The translations under genes and the position numbers were made by a program. Shown here piece by piece: positions 1-12,600 of a stretch of DNA of 64,000 bases (position 1 is the first letter of the stretch; each line of letters starts with the position of its first letter). The notes under the pieces were generated by a model. That model did not search any database, was not told where the DNA came from, and saw only the letters and a list, made by a program, of their open reading frames with translations. Source of the stretch: Pratylenchus scribneri (Eukaryota > Nematoda > Chromadorea > Rhabditida > Pratylenchidae); NCBI GenBank assembly GCA_030063045.1, contig JAQSEB010000142.1, positions 558,001 through 622,000 of the forward strand. Reading direction: 5' to 3'.

Positions 1-811
1 GGACGGCGAAAAAATGTCCAAACAACGATTGAAAGCCAAAACCTATGGAAGAATAGACGGCAATATTTTTATTCAAATTAATCAACACGAATTTATTAAA
101 ATGAATATTAATTAATTTTAAATATATTCCAAAAAAAATTTACCAAATCGGCAATGCTTTCGGCATTCCAAAAAGCTAAAAATTAATTTGAATTAATTTA
201 TTTATTTATGATCTAAAGCCAGCAAGGCCAAAGCCAATTTTTTGAAAGAGATTTGGGAAATTTAAACCAAATTAAAATATTGTTTTGCATTTAAAAAATC
301 TAGTTTTATATTCAAATGTTTGTGACTTTTTTAAAAGTTAAAATTAATTAAATTTAGAATTTTTAGTGGACACTTTAGACTTTGGAAAGGTACATCTCTT
401 TCATAGATTAGTATGCTTTGCAATATTATAAAATAAATATTAAGAGATCACACCTACCGATCACGCAAATGCCAAGAAAATAATTCAAAATTGGACTGCT
501 ACAAAAAACAACGCCATTTAGGCTAAACACCGCATGAACATAGCCCAATATCTAGAGAATGGCCAAATCAAAAATACCAATGTAGAACAATAATTTGTAG
601 CAGACATTTTCGTGAAAATGTTTCCAAATTGAGAACATGCATGGAATATAGAGGAAATAATAATTGTGCAAAGTGCCAAAAGGGCATATGCCTCGGGAAC
701 AAATTGATGCATTCGCTCAAAAGGGACTGAATCCACATCAAATTCAGTGCAATTGTATTTTTGTGACCATTCCGAATGGCGAAATATGAACATTTCCATT
801 TTTCTGTACAA
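1..811 (-). pseudogene. Broken srt-type chemoreceptor copy, truncated by window edge
   Basis: This is a diverged duplicate of the intact receptor at 1465-3235. Exon 1 (about 458-799, from the Met matching the intact copy), exon 2 (144-175) and the start of exon 3 (1-42) align in order, and the splice sites are kept. Exon 1 has lost one base near 650 (an A missing on the plus strand), which shifts the frame after the ALLALCTI stretch. Near 555 a Trp codon of the intact copy reads TAG. Exon 2 (FWNAESIADL) and the start of exon 3 (VLAFNRCLDI) remain open. The rest lies left of the window. Function is presumably lost; an assembly error is possible, but two independent lesions make decay more likely. 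Confidence 0.8.
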
Positions 812-1464
812 TGCTAAAATAATCTATTTCGAAATTAATTATTAAATTATAATATAAAACTTGGCCAAATCTGACTTCATTTTAACGATTATCCAAACCT
901 AAAGCCTTTACATAATCCAAATCTTAAGTGTCATGATTTGGAGAGTAAAATTGAATAATTCATTGACCTTGTGAGTAAATTAATATTTTGGCAAACTTGA
1001 AAAATTCTATGAAAAATTGAATTCTTTGAATTAAACAAATTTAATAAAGAAGCAGGTGCATTCCCTTCTCGATATTGGTCAACAGACGCAATTTAATCAA
1101 ATAGGCATGCTCAATTTAAAGAACAATAATGATTTGGAATTTAGAAAATTTTTATAGCGAAAAATTGAATTTAATTATATTCAGAGTGAATAAAAATATT
1201 TTATTAATGTCAATTTATTGAATTTCAAAGAAACAATATATCATAATTGGATATATCATTTGTCATTTGAGTCAGCAGAATATCACTGTGCAATAAAAGC
1301 ATTTTGCTTTGTTTTCCCAAACATTCTGAGTTTTTTTACCAAACATTTTGTTTTTATTTCCCAAACATTTTTAGTTTAATTTTTAATATAAAAATGACAA
1401 TTTATCCAATTTTTAAATTTTTTGGCATTATGTTTACACGAATAGTATATTAGGAAGGATTATG
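812..1464. other. Intergenic, AT-rich, nothing recognised
   Basis: This spacer separates the broken and intact srt copies. No ORF, repeat unit or RNA gene was recognised. Confidence 0.5.
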
Positions 1465-3235
1465 CTACTGGGGCTGGGCAACAACGGTGGTCGCATTCAA
1501 ACGTTGAAGACCTTTGCGCCAAAACATTTTGCGAAACATCATTCGACAATCATGACGGATTGTTTTGTTCAAAGCCAAATAAATGACTGGCAGAAAACCA
1601 TGCACATGGAACCTTAAAAAATCATATATATTTATTTAATTTACATATATTCTTAATTAAATTCCCAATGATCCTAATAAAAAATGCTCTTCTAGAGTGG
1701 AGTAAGTGTAATTTGGGTTGCCAAATTAAGAATATTAAATTATTTTTGTTATATTTCTCCATCAAGATGGTTGGTAAGTCGTAAAGGAACAATTAGCTGA
1801 CTTGGTTATTCATGCTAAATATGTACTGGAATTTCATTATCAAGATTAAAAATTTTTTTTGATTAATTCTAATTTCAATTAATTAAAATTTATTAAAACT
1901 AGTACCATGCAAATTGGCCCAATGTAGTCATCCATTGTGGGGGAATGATGAAATCCATTGACACATAGATGGATGCAGCCATGAAATTTATCGTTGAAAT
2001 CAAAAGAACTTGCAAAAATGCCTTCAAAATTAATTAAATTAAATTTTTAACTTTTTATAACCATTTTTTGTTGACTCGAAATCGTTTGGCCTAATCCAAA
2101 TGAACGCGTTTTAATGTACATTCCAACAATGAAAATGCCATAAAAGAGAGGGGACAAAATGGCAATGGCACTATTATGGAAGTCAGCAAATGGAATGATA
2201 AATTGGCTATTCAAATCATCTCGATAGCCAATGAATGGGTTAAAGGACCAAGAGAAATTGATGCTGGAATATAGGGCCGGTTTCTTAAAAATAGCGCGAC
2301 AGAGTGCGTAAATTGTGCAAATGGCAAGCCAAATGTGGATACGAAATCCGGAGAAAAGCTTTTCAGTAATGGATGGCGATAAAATGTCCAAACAACGATT
2401 GAAAGCCAAAACCTATGGAAAAGAATATATAAATTGCTATAATTTCATTTAAATTTAAACATAATAGTTCATTGAAATTGAAAAATGTCAAAAATCTTAC
2501 TAAGTCGGCAGTGCTTTCGGCATTCCAGAAAGCTAAAAATTACTTGTTATTATGAGTGAGTTCATAGTCATAGCTAATTTTTGAAATTTTTTTCATTTTA
2601 CAGCCAGCAGATATTCCCTAATTTTTTTATCTATGTAAATTTTGAATTTTTTTGTGATTTTAAATTAAAAATAATTTTTCTAGACAAATTTTATCCATTT
2701 AATTTAAATTTATTTTTAGAATTCATATTTTTAGTAAAAAAAAATTTGAACTACTTAATAGTATTCCAGCCAAAATTACTTTTCAATTTAAATGACATTT
2801 ATAAATTTTTATTGTTTATGGATTTAATAAAATTGAAATTATTTTTAATTTTTCCAATAAATAAAATAGGAAATGACAAAATCAATTATTACCTGTTATG
2901 CAGATGCCAATTAAATAACTGAATATTGGACTGCTGCAGAAAACAATGCCATTTAGGCTGAACACCGCATGAACATAGCCCAATATCCAGAGGATGGCCA
3001 AATCGAAAATGCCAATGTAGAACAATAATTTGTAGCAGACATTTTCGTGAATATGTTTCCAAATTGAGATCATGCATGGAATATAGAGGAAATAATAAAT
3101 TGTGCAAAGTGCAATTAGTGCATATGCCTCGGGAACAAATTGATGTCTTTGCTCAAATGGAATCGAATCCACATCAATTCCAGTGCAATTGTATTTTTGT
3201 GACCATTCCGAATGACGAAATATGAACATTTCCAT
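1465..3235 (-). CDS. Serpentine receptor class T (srt-like) chemoreceptor
   Basis: Predicted nematode seven-transmembrane chemosensory receptor in the plasma membrane of sensory neurons, ligand unknown. Five exons on the minus strand join in phase: 2893-3235, 2501-2532, 2062-2412, 1906-2021, 1465-1612, giving 329 aa, a typical length for this family. The N-terminus has YNCTGIDVDS, then hydrophobic TM1-2 (IALCTIYYFLYIPCM, LLFYIGIFDLAILWI). TM3 contains the srt-like VLAFNRCLD motif at the exon 3 start. TM6 is around MAASIYVSMDF, and TM7 carries FLPVIYLALNKTIR followed by a basic tail. The 10-codon second exon is conserved in the adjacent broken copy. Srt membership is by motif recognition; class V or another SRG-superfamily group is the main alternative. 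Confidence 0.88.
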
Positions 3236-3405
3236 TTAAAATTTTTTGGCTTCCTTTGAAGTTGCAGAAAATTAGTTGTTTATAATTTAATTATTAATAT
3301 AAACAATTTTGTTAACTAGAAATCTTGGTCAAAACGGGAAATTGGCAATTTTTATGTATTTACAATAAGAATAAATTATTATATAATGAGAAAATTGAAT
3401 GTTCC
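3236..3405. other. 5' flank of the srt gene
   Basis: AT-rich DNA directly upstream of the receptor start codon, so the promoter is expected here. No specific motif was recognised. Confidence 0.3.
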
Positions 3406-3413
3406 CTTTAATC

Positions 3414-3916
3414 TAGGGTTGCGCCCCCGCAACCGCGGGGGTCACCCCCGACGGGGATCCCCGCACTTTTTGGGTTTCACCCCCGACCCTATCCCCGCAT
3501 ATGCCACCCCCGCGCCCCCGCATCCCCGCAAGAGCCACCCCCGCGCCCCCGCACCCCCGCGGGGGTGAAAATGCACCCCATATTATTGGATTTTTCAGGG
3601 AAAATGGGGTTCGATAGGGAAATTTTGACCAAATTTTTGTAGGATAGTAAAATTTTTTATTAAAATTTTTCTCTGCGAGGCTATTTTTAGATAAAATTTT
3701 TCGCTGCGCAGCCATTTTTGGATGAAATTTTTCTTCAAAAAAATTTTTTATTTGGAAAATGTGGCTTTTTAAAAAATTTACGCTACCCCCGCCCCCGCGG
3801 GGATCCCCGCGGGGGCCCCCGCAAGGGGTCACCCCCGAACCCGAACCCGCAAGTGCCAACCCCGCAAACCCCGACCCCCGCACAACCCGCCCCCGCACTG
3901 CGGGGGCGCAACCCTA
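3414..3916. mobile_element. hAT-like foldback element A (503 bp, GC-rich ends)
   Basis: The terminal inverted repeat begins TAGGGTTGCG and both ends are GC-rich arms of CCCCGC runs. It is flanked by a perfect 8-bp duplication CTTTAATC at 3406-3413 and 3917-3924. An 8-bp duplication with a TAGGG end fits the hAT superfamily. The AT-rich middle contains CGCTGCGCAGCC, a motif shared with elements D and F. There is no transposase; the long ORFs in both strands are products of the GC-rich palindrome. Confidence 0.88.
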
Positions 3917-4100
3917 CTTTAATCTAATAAAAAAAGAGAGGAAGTAGCATTTTAAAGCAGTTGATGAGTGGCAGCTGATATTTTTTATTCTACCACAGAG
4001 GAGCAGCAGCTAACAATTTAATTATATAAGATTTATTTGTCTAAAATATTTCCTTTATTGACTAGATTTACTGTATTGTTTCTATTAAAGGATTGTAAAG

Positions 4101-4188
4101 TAGAAGCCGGCCCGGATTCCGGATCCGTACGGATTCGTACGGATCCGTGTATTTTTCCAATCCGTAGTCCTCAATTCGCCGGGCTCTA
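4101..4188. mobile_element. hAT-like miniature element B (88 bp)
   Basis: A very small element with ends TAGAAGCCGG and CGCCGGGCTCTA, flanked by the perfect 8-bp duplication TTGTAAAG (4093-4100, 4189-4196). The inside has repeated GGATCCGTACGGAT-like palindromic words. Similar words (CCGGAC, ACGGACTG, ATCCGTAA) recur near 53520-53615. Confidence 0.78.
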
Positions 4189-4874
4189 TTGTAAAGATTC
4201 TCATTCTTAAAATTTTCACTCGAAGCCATTCATAATTTGGAAAGTATATTTTATTTAATTACAAAATTTTGTCATTTATTTTTGACAAAAATGAACATTT
4301 TCTTTTCTTAAAATTATGTCATTTAATTGACTACAAAATAATTTTAATTATCATTTTTAAATTTGTTTTGATATTTTTTTTTATCAATTTTCTTTGTCGG
4401 GGCTCGGGGTTTGGCGTTTGGCCACAATTAAAGGTATTTATTAACCATCTAAATCATATTTTAGTTTTTGGTTAGTTTTGAACCAAACTTCAACAACCGT
4501 GACAAACTATATATCAATCGATACGTCTTTTGATGAGCTCTATAAAATAAGTATAAGGTTTAGGGTTCTACGATCAAGCACTAACAAGTTATAATCAAAA
4601 AACCGATCTCTCGACAAAAGAACCCAAATCTCTCGGCAAAAAAAACTTTTCTCCTTATTAAAACCATTTTCAAATAAATTTATAAATGCTAAACCAGCAG
4701 TAGCAAAAACATGGTTTGATTTATATTGTAAAACGACTTTTTTAAGTGAAACGCGCAAAACGCATAATGAAAATTTATTTATGAATTTTGATCCAACCGA
4801 AAACCTTGATGAATGATGAATTGTCTCTAAAACCTTATCTGACTCTAAAAATATTTTATTTTCTATATTTTTAG
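4189..4874. other. Upstream of TRMT44: repeat remnant, no gene
   Basis: About 4440-4620 resembles the foldback family seen at 52.85-53.1 kb and 49.0-49.4 kb (words such as CAATCGATACGTCTTTTGATGAGCTCTA and a CGAGA/TCTCGGC pair near 4606-4637). The rest is AT-rich. A strong acceptor (CTATATTTTTAG) ends at 4874, directly before the first TRMT44 codon. It could be a trans-splice site or mark an unseen upstream exon. Confidence 0.5.
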
Positions 4875-7800
4875 ATGAAAATAGAAAAAGTTGACCAACA
4901 AAATTGTGCGGAAGCAATGCCTTCTTCGAGCACTAATCAGCTAATAAATAATGCGCAATATGAGACAACCTATAAACACATGAAGGATACATTAGGCCGC
5001 CCAATTCGAGATGTAAGAATTATTATTGATTTTTAATAAAATTGTTATTTTTACAGCAATGGCTGGAAAAGACCGATCCAAACAAACATGTTTTCGAGGA
5101 TTGTGGAATTGCATCGTATTTGTTGGAATTGTGGCGCAAATTTGGCATCGAACCGAAAAAAGGTTTCAAATAATATTATTCAAAAAATCGAAAATATTGT
5201 AACAAATAATTTTGTTGCTAAACATGAATTTTATATCATTTCTTTACATTTTGGCCATCTTGGTAAAGCATTGCTAACAAGATTAACAAAAATTGACAAA
5301 ATGAAGGACAAATTTAAGGGTTTAGTATTGATAACTTTATGAAAAAGAAATCTGGATATCATTTTTCGTTCCTAAAATTATTAAATATCAGAGAAAAAAT
5401 AATATATAATCTCAAGGTTTTTTGGTTAATATCATAAGTCATAATTTTTTTTTGTTTATGATGCTAAAAATCAAATGAAATATTGATTAGGCGCAAAAGC
5501 AAATTGACAAGCATAAAAAAATTAATTTGGTTAATCAACATTTCCATCAAAAAAATAAAATCAAATAGCATAAGGTTTTATGGGTATAATTAGATGCCTC
5601 TTACCCCTAAAATAATGATTTTTAATAAAACATGAAAATTTTTTCGTTTTCTCAATTTAAAGAAGTATTTATTTTTATTCGACCTAAACTTAAATATATT
5701 CCAAAGATTTTGTCGACATCGGTTGCGGCAATGGTCTTTTGGTTCATTTGTTGACCAAATCGAATATTCCCGGTTTCGGTGTTGATGTGAGGGAACGAAA
5801 AAGTTGGGCCCAATTTCGGCAAGAAGGCAGCGATATTCGACAATTTGCACTTAATCCATCCGAAATTGATTCGACCCGGGATTTACTCGGCAATTCGGAT
5901 TTTCTAATTGGCAATCACAGCGATGAACTCACACCTTGGGTCCCGGTTATGGCTGCAAGGTTTTTTATTTAAAATTTTTAAAACTCTAAAATATGAGTAT
6001 ACCAAAATTGTATAAATTTCTTATTCAGTGTTATAGTTAGCTAATATTTAAAATTGGATAAGACCAGAATTAGCTAGATTCTGGGCTAACTAATTTTTGG
6101 AATCTCATCATCTTGGTAACCTCGATACCCACAAATAATTTCATTCGACTCACCATAGTCGATTTAGTCTATGAAATTTCAATTTTACATCAAGATATGA
6201 GTTTGTTCTGAAAACCTGAACCGTTTTTAAACCCAAACCTGTTTTGGTTTACAAGGTTTTTTCCCTAAGTCTTATTTCGGATAGAAATTGAAATTTCATA
6301 GACTAAATAGACCATGCAGTGTCAATTAAAACTAGTTTTGGTTTACGAACTTTTGCCTAAACTTATTTCGGGTCTGAAATTTCATAGACTAAATCGACCA
6401 TGCAGTGTAAAATAAGCCTATTCTCAAGTCTATGGGTTACTAAAAGTCGAGATTTACGAAAATATCCAGGCCAGTATCTAGCTAATTTTGTAATTACCTA
6501 ATAACCTATTTAATTTCCAATATTAGCTGTAATCTGTAAAATTTATGCCAATCTTGATAAATCCAGTCCCAATATTTTTCATGATATGTCACATATGATA
6601 GCAAAATGCTGACATTACTTTTAACTTACCAAAATGGAAAAATATGCACTGAAATATGATCAAATTCATATTTAGCTTCAAAAATTATCGAAAAAAAAAT
6701 TTTGAAATTTTAAAAAATTTTTTTGAAATTTTCAAAAATTTTAGTGGTATCAACTTTAAAAGTTCCAAAATTTTATTAGACATTTTTTTAAAAAATAACC
6801 CAAAATTTTATAGGCTTCAATGCAACTTTTTCCTGCTTCCATGCTGCCCATTTAATTTTTACTCCAAATTTGCCAAACATCATCCAAAATTGCATCTTCG
6901 CCAAATTGTTGGTGGACTCAGTGAACAATATTATGCATACATTAAATCCATATGCCTACGACTTGGCTTTACGGTGATGACCGATGATCTTCGAATTTCA
7001 TCAAGGAAAAAGGCAAATTTTTGATAAATTTATTCATCAAAATTTAATTGGAGGCAAAGGCAACACGTATAATCTCAAGGTTTTTTGCTTTTTTGGGTCA
7101 TAACTTATAAATTTTGGCTCAATATGTCATTTTAATGGGCAGAAAATGACAAATCAAATCAAAAATTGATTAGCCAAATTAATAACCATCACAAAAAAAA
7201 GTTTAATTAAAGTGGACAATATTTAATTTGGCGAAAACAGCATCGAAAATGGTGAAAAAAAATTAAAGTTTATAACGGTTAGCGGTTCAGTCTTCAGAGG
7301 TTTATTATTTTATACCCATAAACCATTGAATAGATATTTTCAAAGGTCAAAACACGTCGATTGCTATATAATTTGCTATGGTTCGTTCAAAAATTAAAAG
7401 GTATTAAACCGTTTAAACCAAAAACCATCGATTTTCAGTTCAAAACTTGGTTCCGATTCCGAGCCAAACTATAAATAGAGTATTAAACGGTTTAAACCAT
7501 TTTTTACTTCGGTTCAAAACTACGAATTAAATTGGTTAAAATTATGACTAAAGACTAATTAATACTCAAATGATAATGATACATTTTGATAGATCGAAAA
7601 ACTCTATAGATTGCAGATTGGGTATAAAGTTTATTGATTGATCTAGACAAAAAACCATTGAACCGTTAAAATCTTTTTGCCATTTTCAATGTTTATTCTT
7701 TTAAGCAATTGCAGTGTTTTTCGGCATTCATTATTTTTTATAATATTTTTTAATTATTAATTTGACTTATGGCCCTAAAACCTAGAGATTATAAAATAGT

Positions 7801-9412
7801 TGTCTCAGCACCATTCTCTTAATTTTAAATAATCAAAATTTTATTTTTTTTACAGAAATGTTTCGTTGGGATTGTTCCAGCCGGAGGATTGCCATCGAAT
7901 ATTGAAGAGATAATTTCGGAACTGTTGGAGGAGGCAAAACGAGTGGCTGGCCGAGATCAATTCAAACCATTACCACCAAAAATGGAAGTAAGAATTTATT
8001 GGGGTATTATTTTGTGCTCTCCGAATTTTGCGCATTACACCTTTTTGTTTAAACACTTTCTTTAATACCTTTTGACTTCAATATGATTTACCGAAACCAT
8101 AAATTGGCCAAAAAAAAAATTAAATTTGTCTAAATTTTCCCGTTTTTGGCCTATTTTGCTATTTTTTTGGTCATAATTTTTTGCAATTTACAATAAAATC
8201 CATTAATCATTTGCTTTGTTAAAATAACTCGACCCAATAAGGGCTAAAAATGGTAATAAATTCATTAAGCTTAATCCTAATATTCAGCTAGAAAATTGGA
8301 TTTAGTGCGCAAAATTTGGGTGCCCAAATTTTTTTCCATCCTAATTAATCATAATTTTATTAAAAGGTGCGTAATTGTACTCAAATTCCCTGGGAGATTC
8401 GACTCGATTTGGCCAAAAGGATTTTGGAATTCTTAATCAGCATTAATCCTGAAGAGAATATCAGGTTTAAACAAATAATAAAAATGTTTAATTTGTCTTA
8501 AAAAACATTGAAAATGTCCAAAAAAGGTAATGAGAATGGCGAAAAAATTTGCGGTTTAATGGTTTATTTGACCTATAAACCATTATATATTATATATTTT
8601 GGAGTTACAGTTGAAAATCACACGCTATTTTAGCCTAATTGTAAGAAGCAGAGCACAAACCTAAATCCTAGCACCTGTCCCTAAATTCATGCCGCCCCTA
8701 CCCCATTCCTAGTTTTTATTTCTCTACTTCTCTGGTGAAAAAGGAGAAAATACTGTGTGATTTTCAATTTTAACGGATTAGCCGACTTTAAAATCGACAC
8801 ATACAGTTGATAGACCTTCTAACGTATTTCGCTTACGACATTTACCAATTCTAACTTAGTTTTGAACTAAAAACAGAAACGGTTTATGCTGTTTAAAACC
8901 TTTTATTTTGGCCTAATCAAGGCAAATGATATGATGCTTCTTGACTAGCTTCCTCTAGTTTTTGGGTTTAGGTAAACATTTGCAATATTTTTGACATTTT
9001 CAATGTTTTTTTTTCGATAAATTAAATATTTCTCAAACAAATAATTTGATTATCTTTAAAACCCCTCTCCTTTTTTGCAGTGGCTGGCATTGTGGTGGTA
9101 CCGCATTCTTGTCAACAATCAGTGAAAAAGTGTTGACCACCGCCGATCGCGAAATTCTCTCAAATCAAGACAAAGGCCTACAAACATTTTTGCGCAATTT
9201 TTACCAATTATTTTGCGTACAAAAAGGATGGGTTTCAATTCGGAAATGGCCGAAGGAGAATGCAAAATCAAAGCGAATGAAAACAATGCATTGCAAATTT
9301 AAACAAATTCATCCGGATGGGTTTGTTTTATTTAATTTATTTATAAATTAAATAAAAGAATATTCTTTTTAGCTGCCCTGTTACGGATGAAGAATGTTGT
9401 TATATGCATTGA
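4875..9412 (+). CDS. tRNA (uracil-2'-O-)-methyltransferase, TRMT44/Trm44 family
   Basis: AdoMet-dependent enzyme that, by family knowledge, 2'-O-methylates U44 of tRNA-Ser in the cytoplasm. Eight exons join in phase: 4875-5012, 5057-5162, 5707-5959, 6814-7012, 7856-7987, 8367-8464, 9081-9320, 9373-9412, giving 401 aa. Family blocks appear in order: [19 protein letters not shown], the AdoMet-binding [38 protein letters not shown], then [13 protein letters not shown] and a C-terminal CCCH-type finger (C-K-F...[16 protein letters not shown]). Intron 4 begins with GC instead of GT (AAG|GC at 7012/7013). The start is the first in-frame ATG after a splice-like acceptor; an upstream exon cannot be excluded. 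Introns 5163-5706, 7013-7855 and 8465-9080 contain foldback repeats. Confidence 0.92.
7195..7725. repeat. Foldback element, 'AATTTGGCGAAAA' family, in TRMT44 intron 4
   Basis: The left arm (TTTGGCGAAAACAGCATCG, AGTTTATAACGGTTAG) is the approximate reverse complement of the right arm (AACCGTTAAAATCTTTTTGC, CATTTTCAATG). Related copies lie at about 8490-9025, 48985-49372 and 59045-59415. Edges are approximate. Confidence 0.6.
8490..9025. repeat. Foldback element, same family, in TRMT44 intron 6
   Basis: Arms with CATTGAAAATG / GACATTTTCAATG and GGTTTAATGGTTT / AAAACGGTTTATGC-type words invert about a centre near 8750. It is diverged from the copies at 7.2, 49.0 and 59.1 kb, with approximate edges. 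Confidence 0.45.
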
Positions 9413-9603
9413 AGAATAAAATTATTAAAATTATCTATATCTTATTCTTTTTTATTTTTCTGGTAATTATTAATGCGTAATGTTTAATAAATTTGTTGTT
9501 ACTAATTTATTTATATTCTTTGTATTAAATAGCTAAACAATGCTTATTTCTATTTAATTGTGTTTTATAATTATCTTTAAACAAGAGAATAACAACACCA
9601 AAA

Positions 9604-12600
9604 ATGCTCATTGATTTATCAGCTGCATCGGATGATGGTTTAGCATTAATCCTATTGAGAGTGCCAGTCAAGGATTTGATTGGAAAATGCACTCAGGTTT
9701 TGGATTCAATTTTTAAAAAATTAAATATAAATTTCTGAAAAATTTATTTAGATCAAATCATTTCAATTTGGTGATAAAATTATTCATCAATAATTTTTTG
9801 AACTTTAAACAAACTGAATTCGGTATATTTTGATGATTTAATATAATGGTCTTTTTAAATAAGAAAAAATTTATTTTAAAAAGACTGTAGTTTAAATTAA
9901 ATGGAAATTTAAAACATTAGTTGAAAAAAAATAATTTTCTAATTTCTTCAAGGTCTCACCGCAATGGAATCGCATTTTATCCGACAATTTCTTTTGGCGT
10001 AAGAAAATGGAATATGATGGATATGTGCTGGAATGGCCCAAATTGGTTGGCCTTTCTACGAAATCATTCAAATGGATGGCATTGAAATATTGCTTTAAAC
10101 GAAATTTCATCAAGGATTTGTGGAATTTTGATGAACACAGTTTAACATTGGATCCAAGATGGGAGCCATTAGTAAATATTGACGGGTTAGTTTTTATAAA
10201 AGTTCACTTTTTTGAATTATTTTAGTCAAAAAATTTCATTGATATAACCATTTATTCCAGTGACTATGTTCGAATCGAAATTCCGCCAAATTTTCTTGAT
10301 GGTCAGGCGAAAATTCCACCCGGATTTACGAAGCCAATTGCAGGCTGCATTGCCATTCCTAATCATATTTTCACAAAGTATATTGTCATCAAATTGGCCG
10401 ATGAAGGATTGACAGTTTGTTATTTTATAAATTTATAATATTCGAGAATTTTTGGATTTTCATTTAAAATGGCGTTATCTATATTTAGATAAAAATAAAA
10501 AATAATCATCAGAACAAAAAAATCAGAATTTAACTCCATCATTTATTACTGGGGAAGGGTTTTTATTGATGAAAATATTGATTTAAAAATCATAAAAAAT
10601 TGAAGAAAAGGGCAAAATATTGATTAAATATTGGTGAAAATTTAAAAAAAACGATAATATTTAGCAAAAAATTTATAAAAATATTTTATAAAATTCTTTT
10701 CTAAAAAATGAAATATTTTTATACATTGATTTTTAGCCAAAAATCATTTTTCGATTATCTGTATTAATTTTTTCCAAAAAATTCTAAAATTAATTTTTTC
10801 CAAATTTTTCCAAAAAAGTTGAAAAATTTTTGGAAAAATTTTCAAAATAATTTTTTACAAAAAAACTATAAAATTTAAAGAAAATCTTCAAAATATTGAT
10901 TTAAATGCCAAAAAATGGCGAAATATTCATGTATTGGCAAAAAGTCTACGAAAATCAACAAAAACATTAATAAAAGCATGTTTTACGTTTTTCATGTTAT
11001 TTTAAGTTCGCAAACAAAATATTGATATCAATAAAAATCCCATCTCTATACTCTTTTTTTTCACATTTTAATTTTTAATTAATTCAAGGATGAAATTATG
11101 GACAATTACCGGCCAGCCATTGTTGTCACCGAAATGGTCGGAAATCGGCGAGATTGCGATTCCCTCTATGCAATGACTTGTTCTCTGGAAGTTAGAAAGG
11201 ACGAGGATTATGACAATTATCTACTAATAAATGAAAATCAACGGGAAATCCAACATGGGGTCAGTTTCAGTATATATGGTGCCAGGAATTAGGATATGTG
11301 TTTGGTATACCATTCGTCTCATCTAGTCGAGCTGAGTCCGATTATCCAAAAATTTTGAGTCCGATTATCCAAAAAAATTTTCTGCTGGAGCCGCCTAGAA
11401 AATTTACAAATATGATTTAAAATTCAATATAAAAGTGAATGGTTCCTCACCTTTATTTAAGAAATTTTCGGTACGGTGATTCGACATTTGCGACGGGAAC
11501 ATTTGCGCCGCCGACATTTGCGCCGGAACTTTTGCGACGCCGACTTTTGCGTCGACGACTTTTGCGCCGGAACATTTGCGCCGTCGACATTTGCGACGCA
11601 GACTTTTGCGACGCCTACTTTCGCGCCGCCCACAGAAATACGAATTATTGTTTATTAAAAAATTATCGGACCGAATTATTACTCATATCATTAACTAATA
11701 AAAGGGTGAACAATTTTCCTATTTACAAAAGATGGACATCATACAAATTAAGCAATCCTTAACTAACGAAAAAGCAATCAATGGAATTCATCAACAGAAT
11801 CCTAATGCGCGCAATGGTTCAACATGGCTGGCTCATCCGCAGGCATTACGATATCGTTTTAACAACAAGGGGATTGGATGAATGGGTTTATTGATGCTTG
11901 GGATTTTTATATAACATTTATTTAACAATTTTATTCATTCATTTGGTTAATAATTTTAATTTTGATAGTTAATAATCAATAATCATAACTTGGATTTATT
12001 TTACATCGCTTTGCAAAATCTAATCGTATTTCTAGAAGCGGCGCAAAAGTAGGCGTCGCAATAGTCGGAGTTGCAAATGTCGGCGGCGCAAATGTTCCGG
12101 CGCAAAAGTCGACGGCGTAAAAGTCGGAGTCGCAAATGTCGGCGGCGCAAGTGTCGGCGGCGCAAATGCTCCGGCGCAAATGTCGGCTAACCTTTCGGTA
12201 CCAATGCAGTTTACGGGATGAAAGGGAAAAGGGAAGAGAATGCTAAGATGATGAAGAAGAAGAGATGAAGCTGAGGATGATCTTTTTTCTCATCTTCTTC
12301 ATCTTCATCATCCTTTTTCCCTTCCATCCCATAAACTGCACTAGTGCCAAATTTGCAAAAAAATTACAATATTTTGAACTTCTTTAAGAAAATTATCGCT
12401 CTAACTTTCAATATTTGTGAATTTTATAAACCGATATCATACATAACCTTATTCCTGGCATCACATACTAAACAGGGTTGTCGCGGATTATCCGAAATCC
12501 ATCGTTTTTTGAATCCGAAATTCAATCCGAAAATTTTTGCTCCGTCCAATCCGAAATCCTTATCCGACATTTTCACCAATCCGCGGCAACCCTGAGACTA

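Noticed and set aside
2581..2922. 113-codon plus-strand ORF rich in Phe/Leu/Asn
   Set aside because: AT-rich intron of the srt gene read on the opposite strand; no domain.
3413..3898. 161-codon minus-strand ORF rich in Gly/Arg/Pro
   Set aside because: It lies wholly inside the GC-rich palindromic element A; both strands are open because of low-complexity GC arms.
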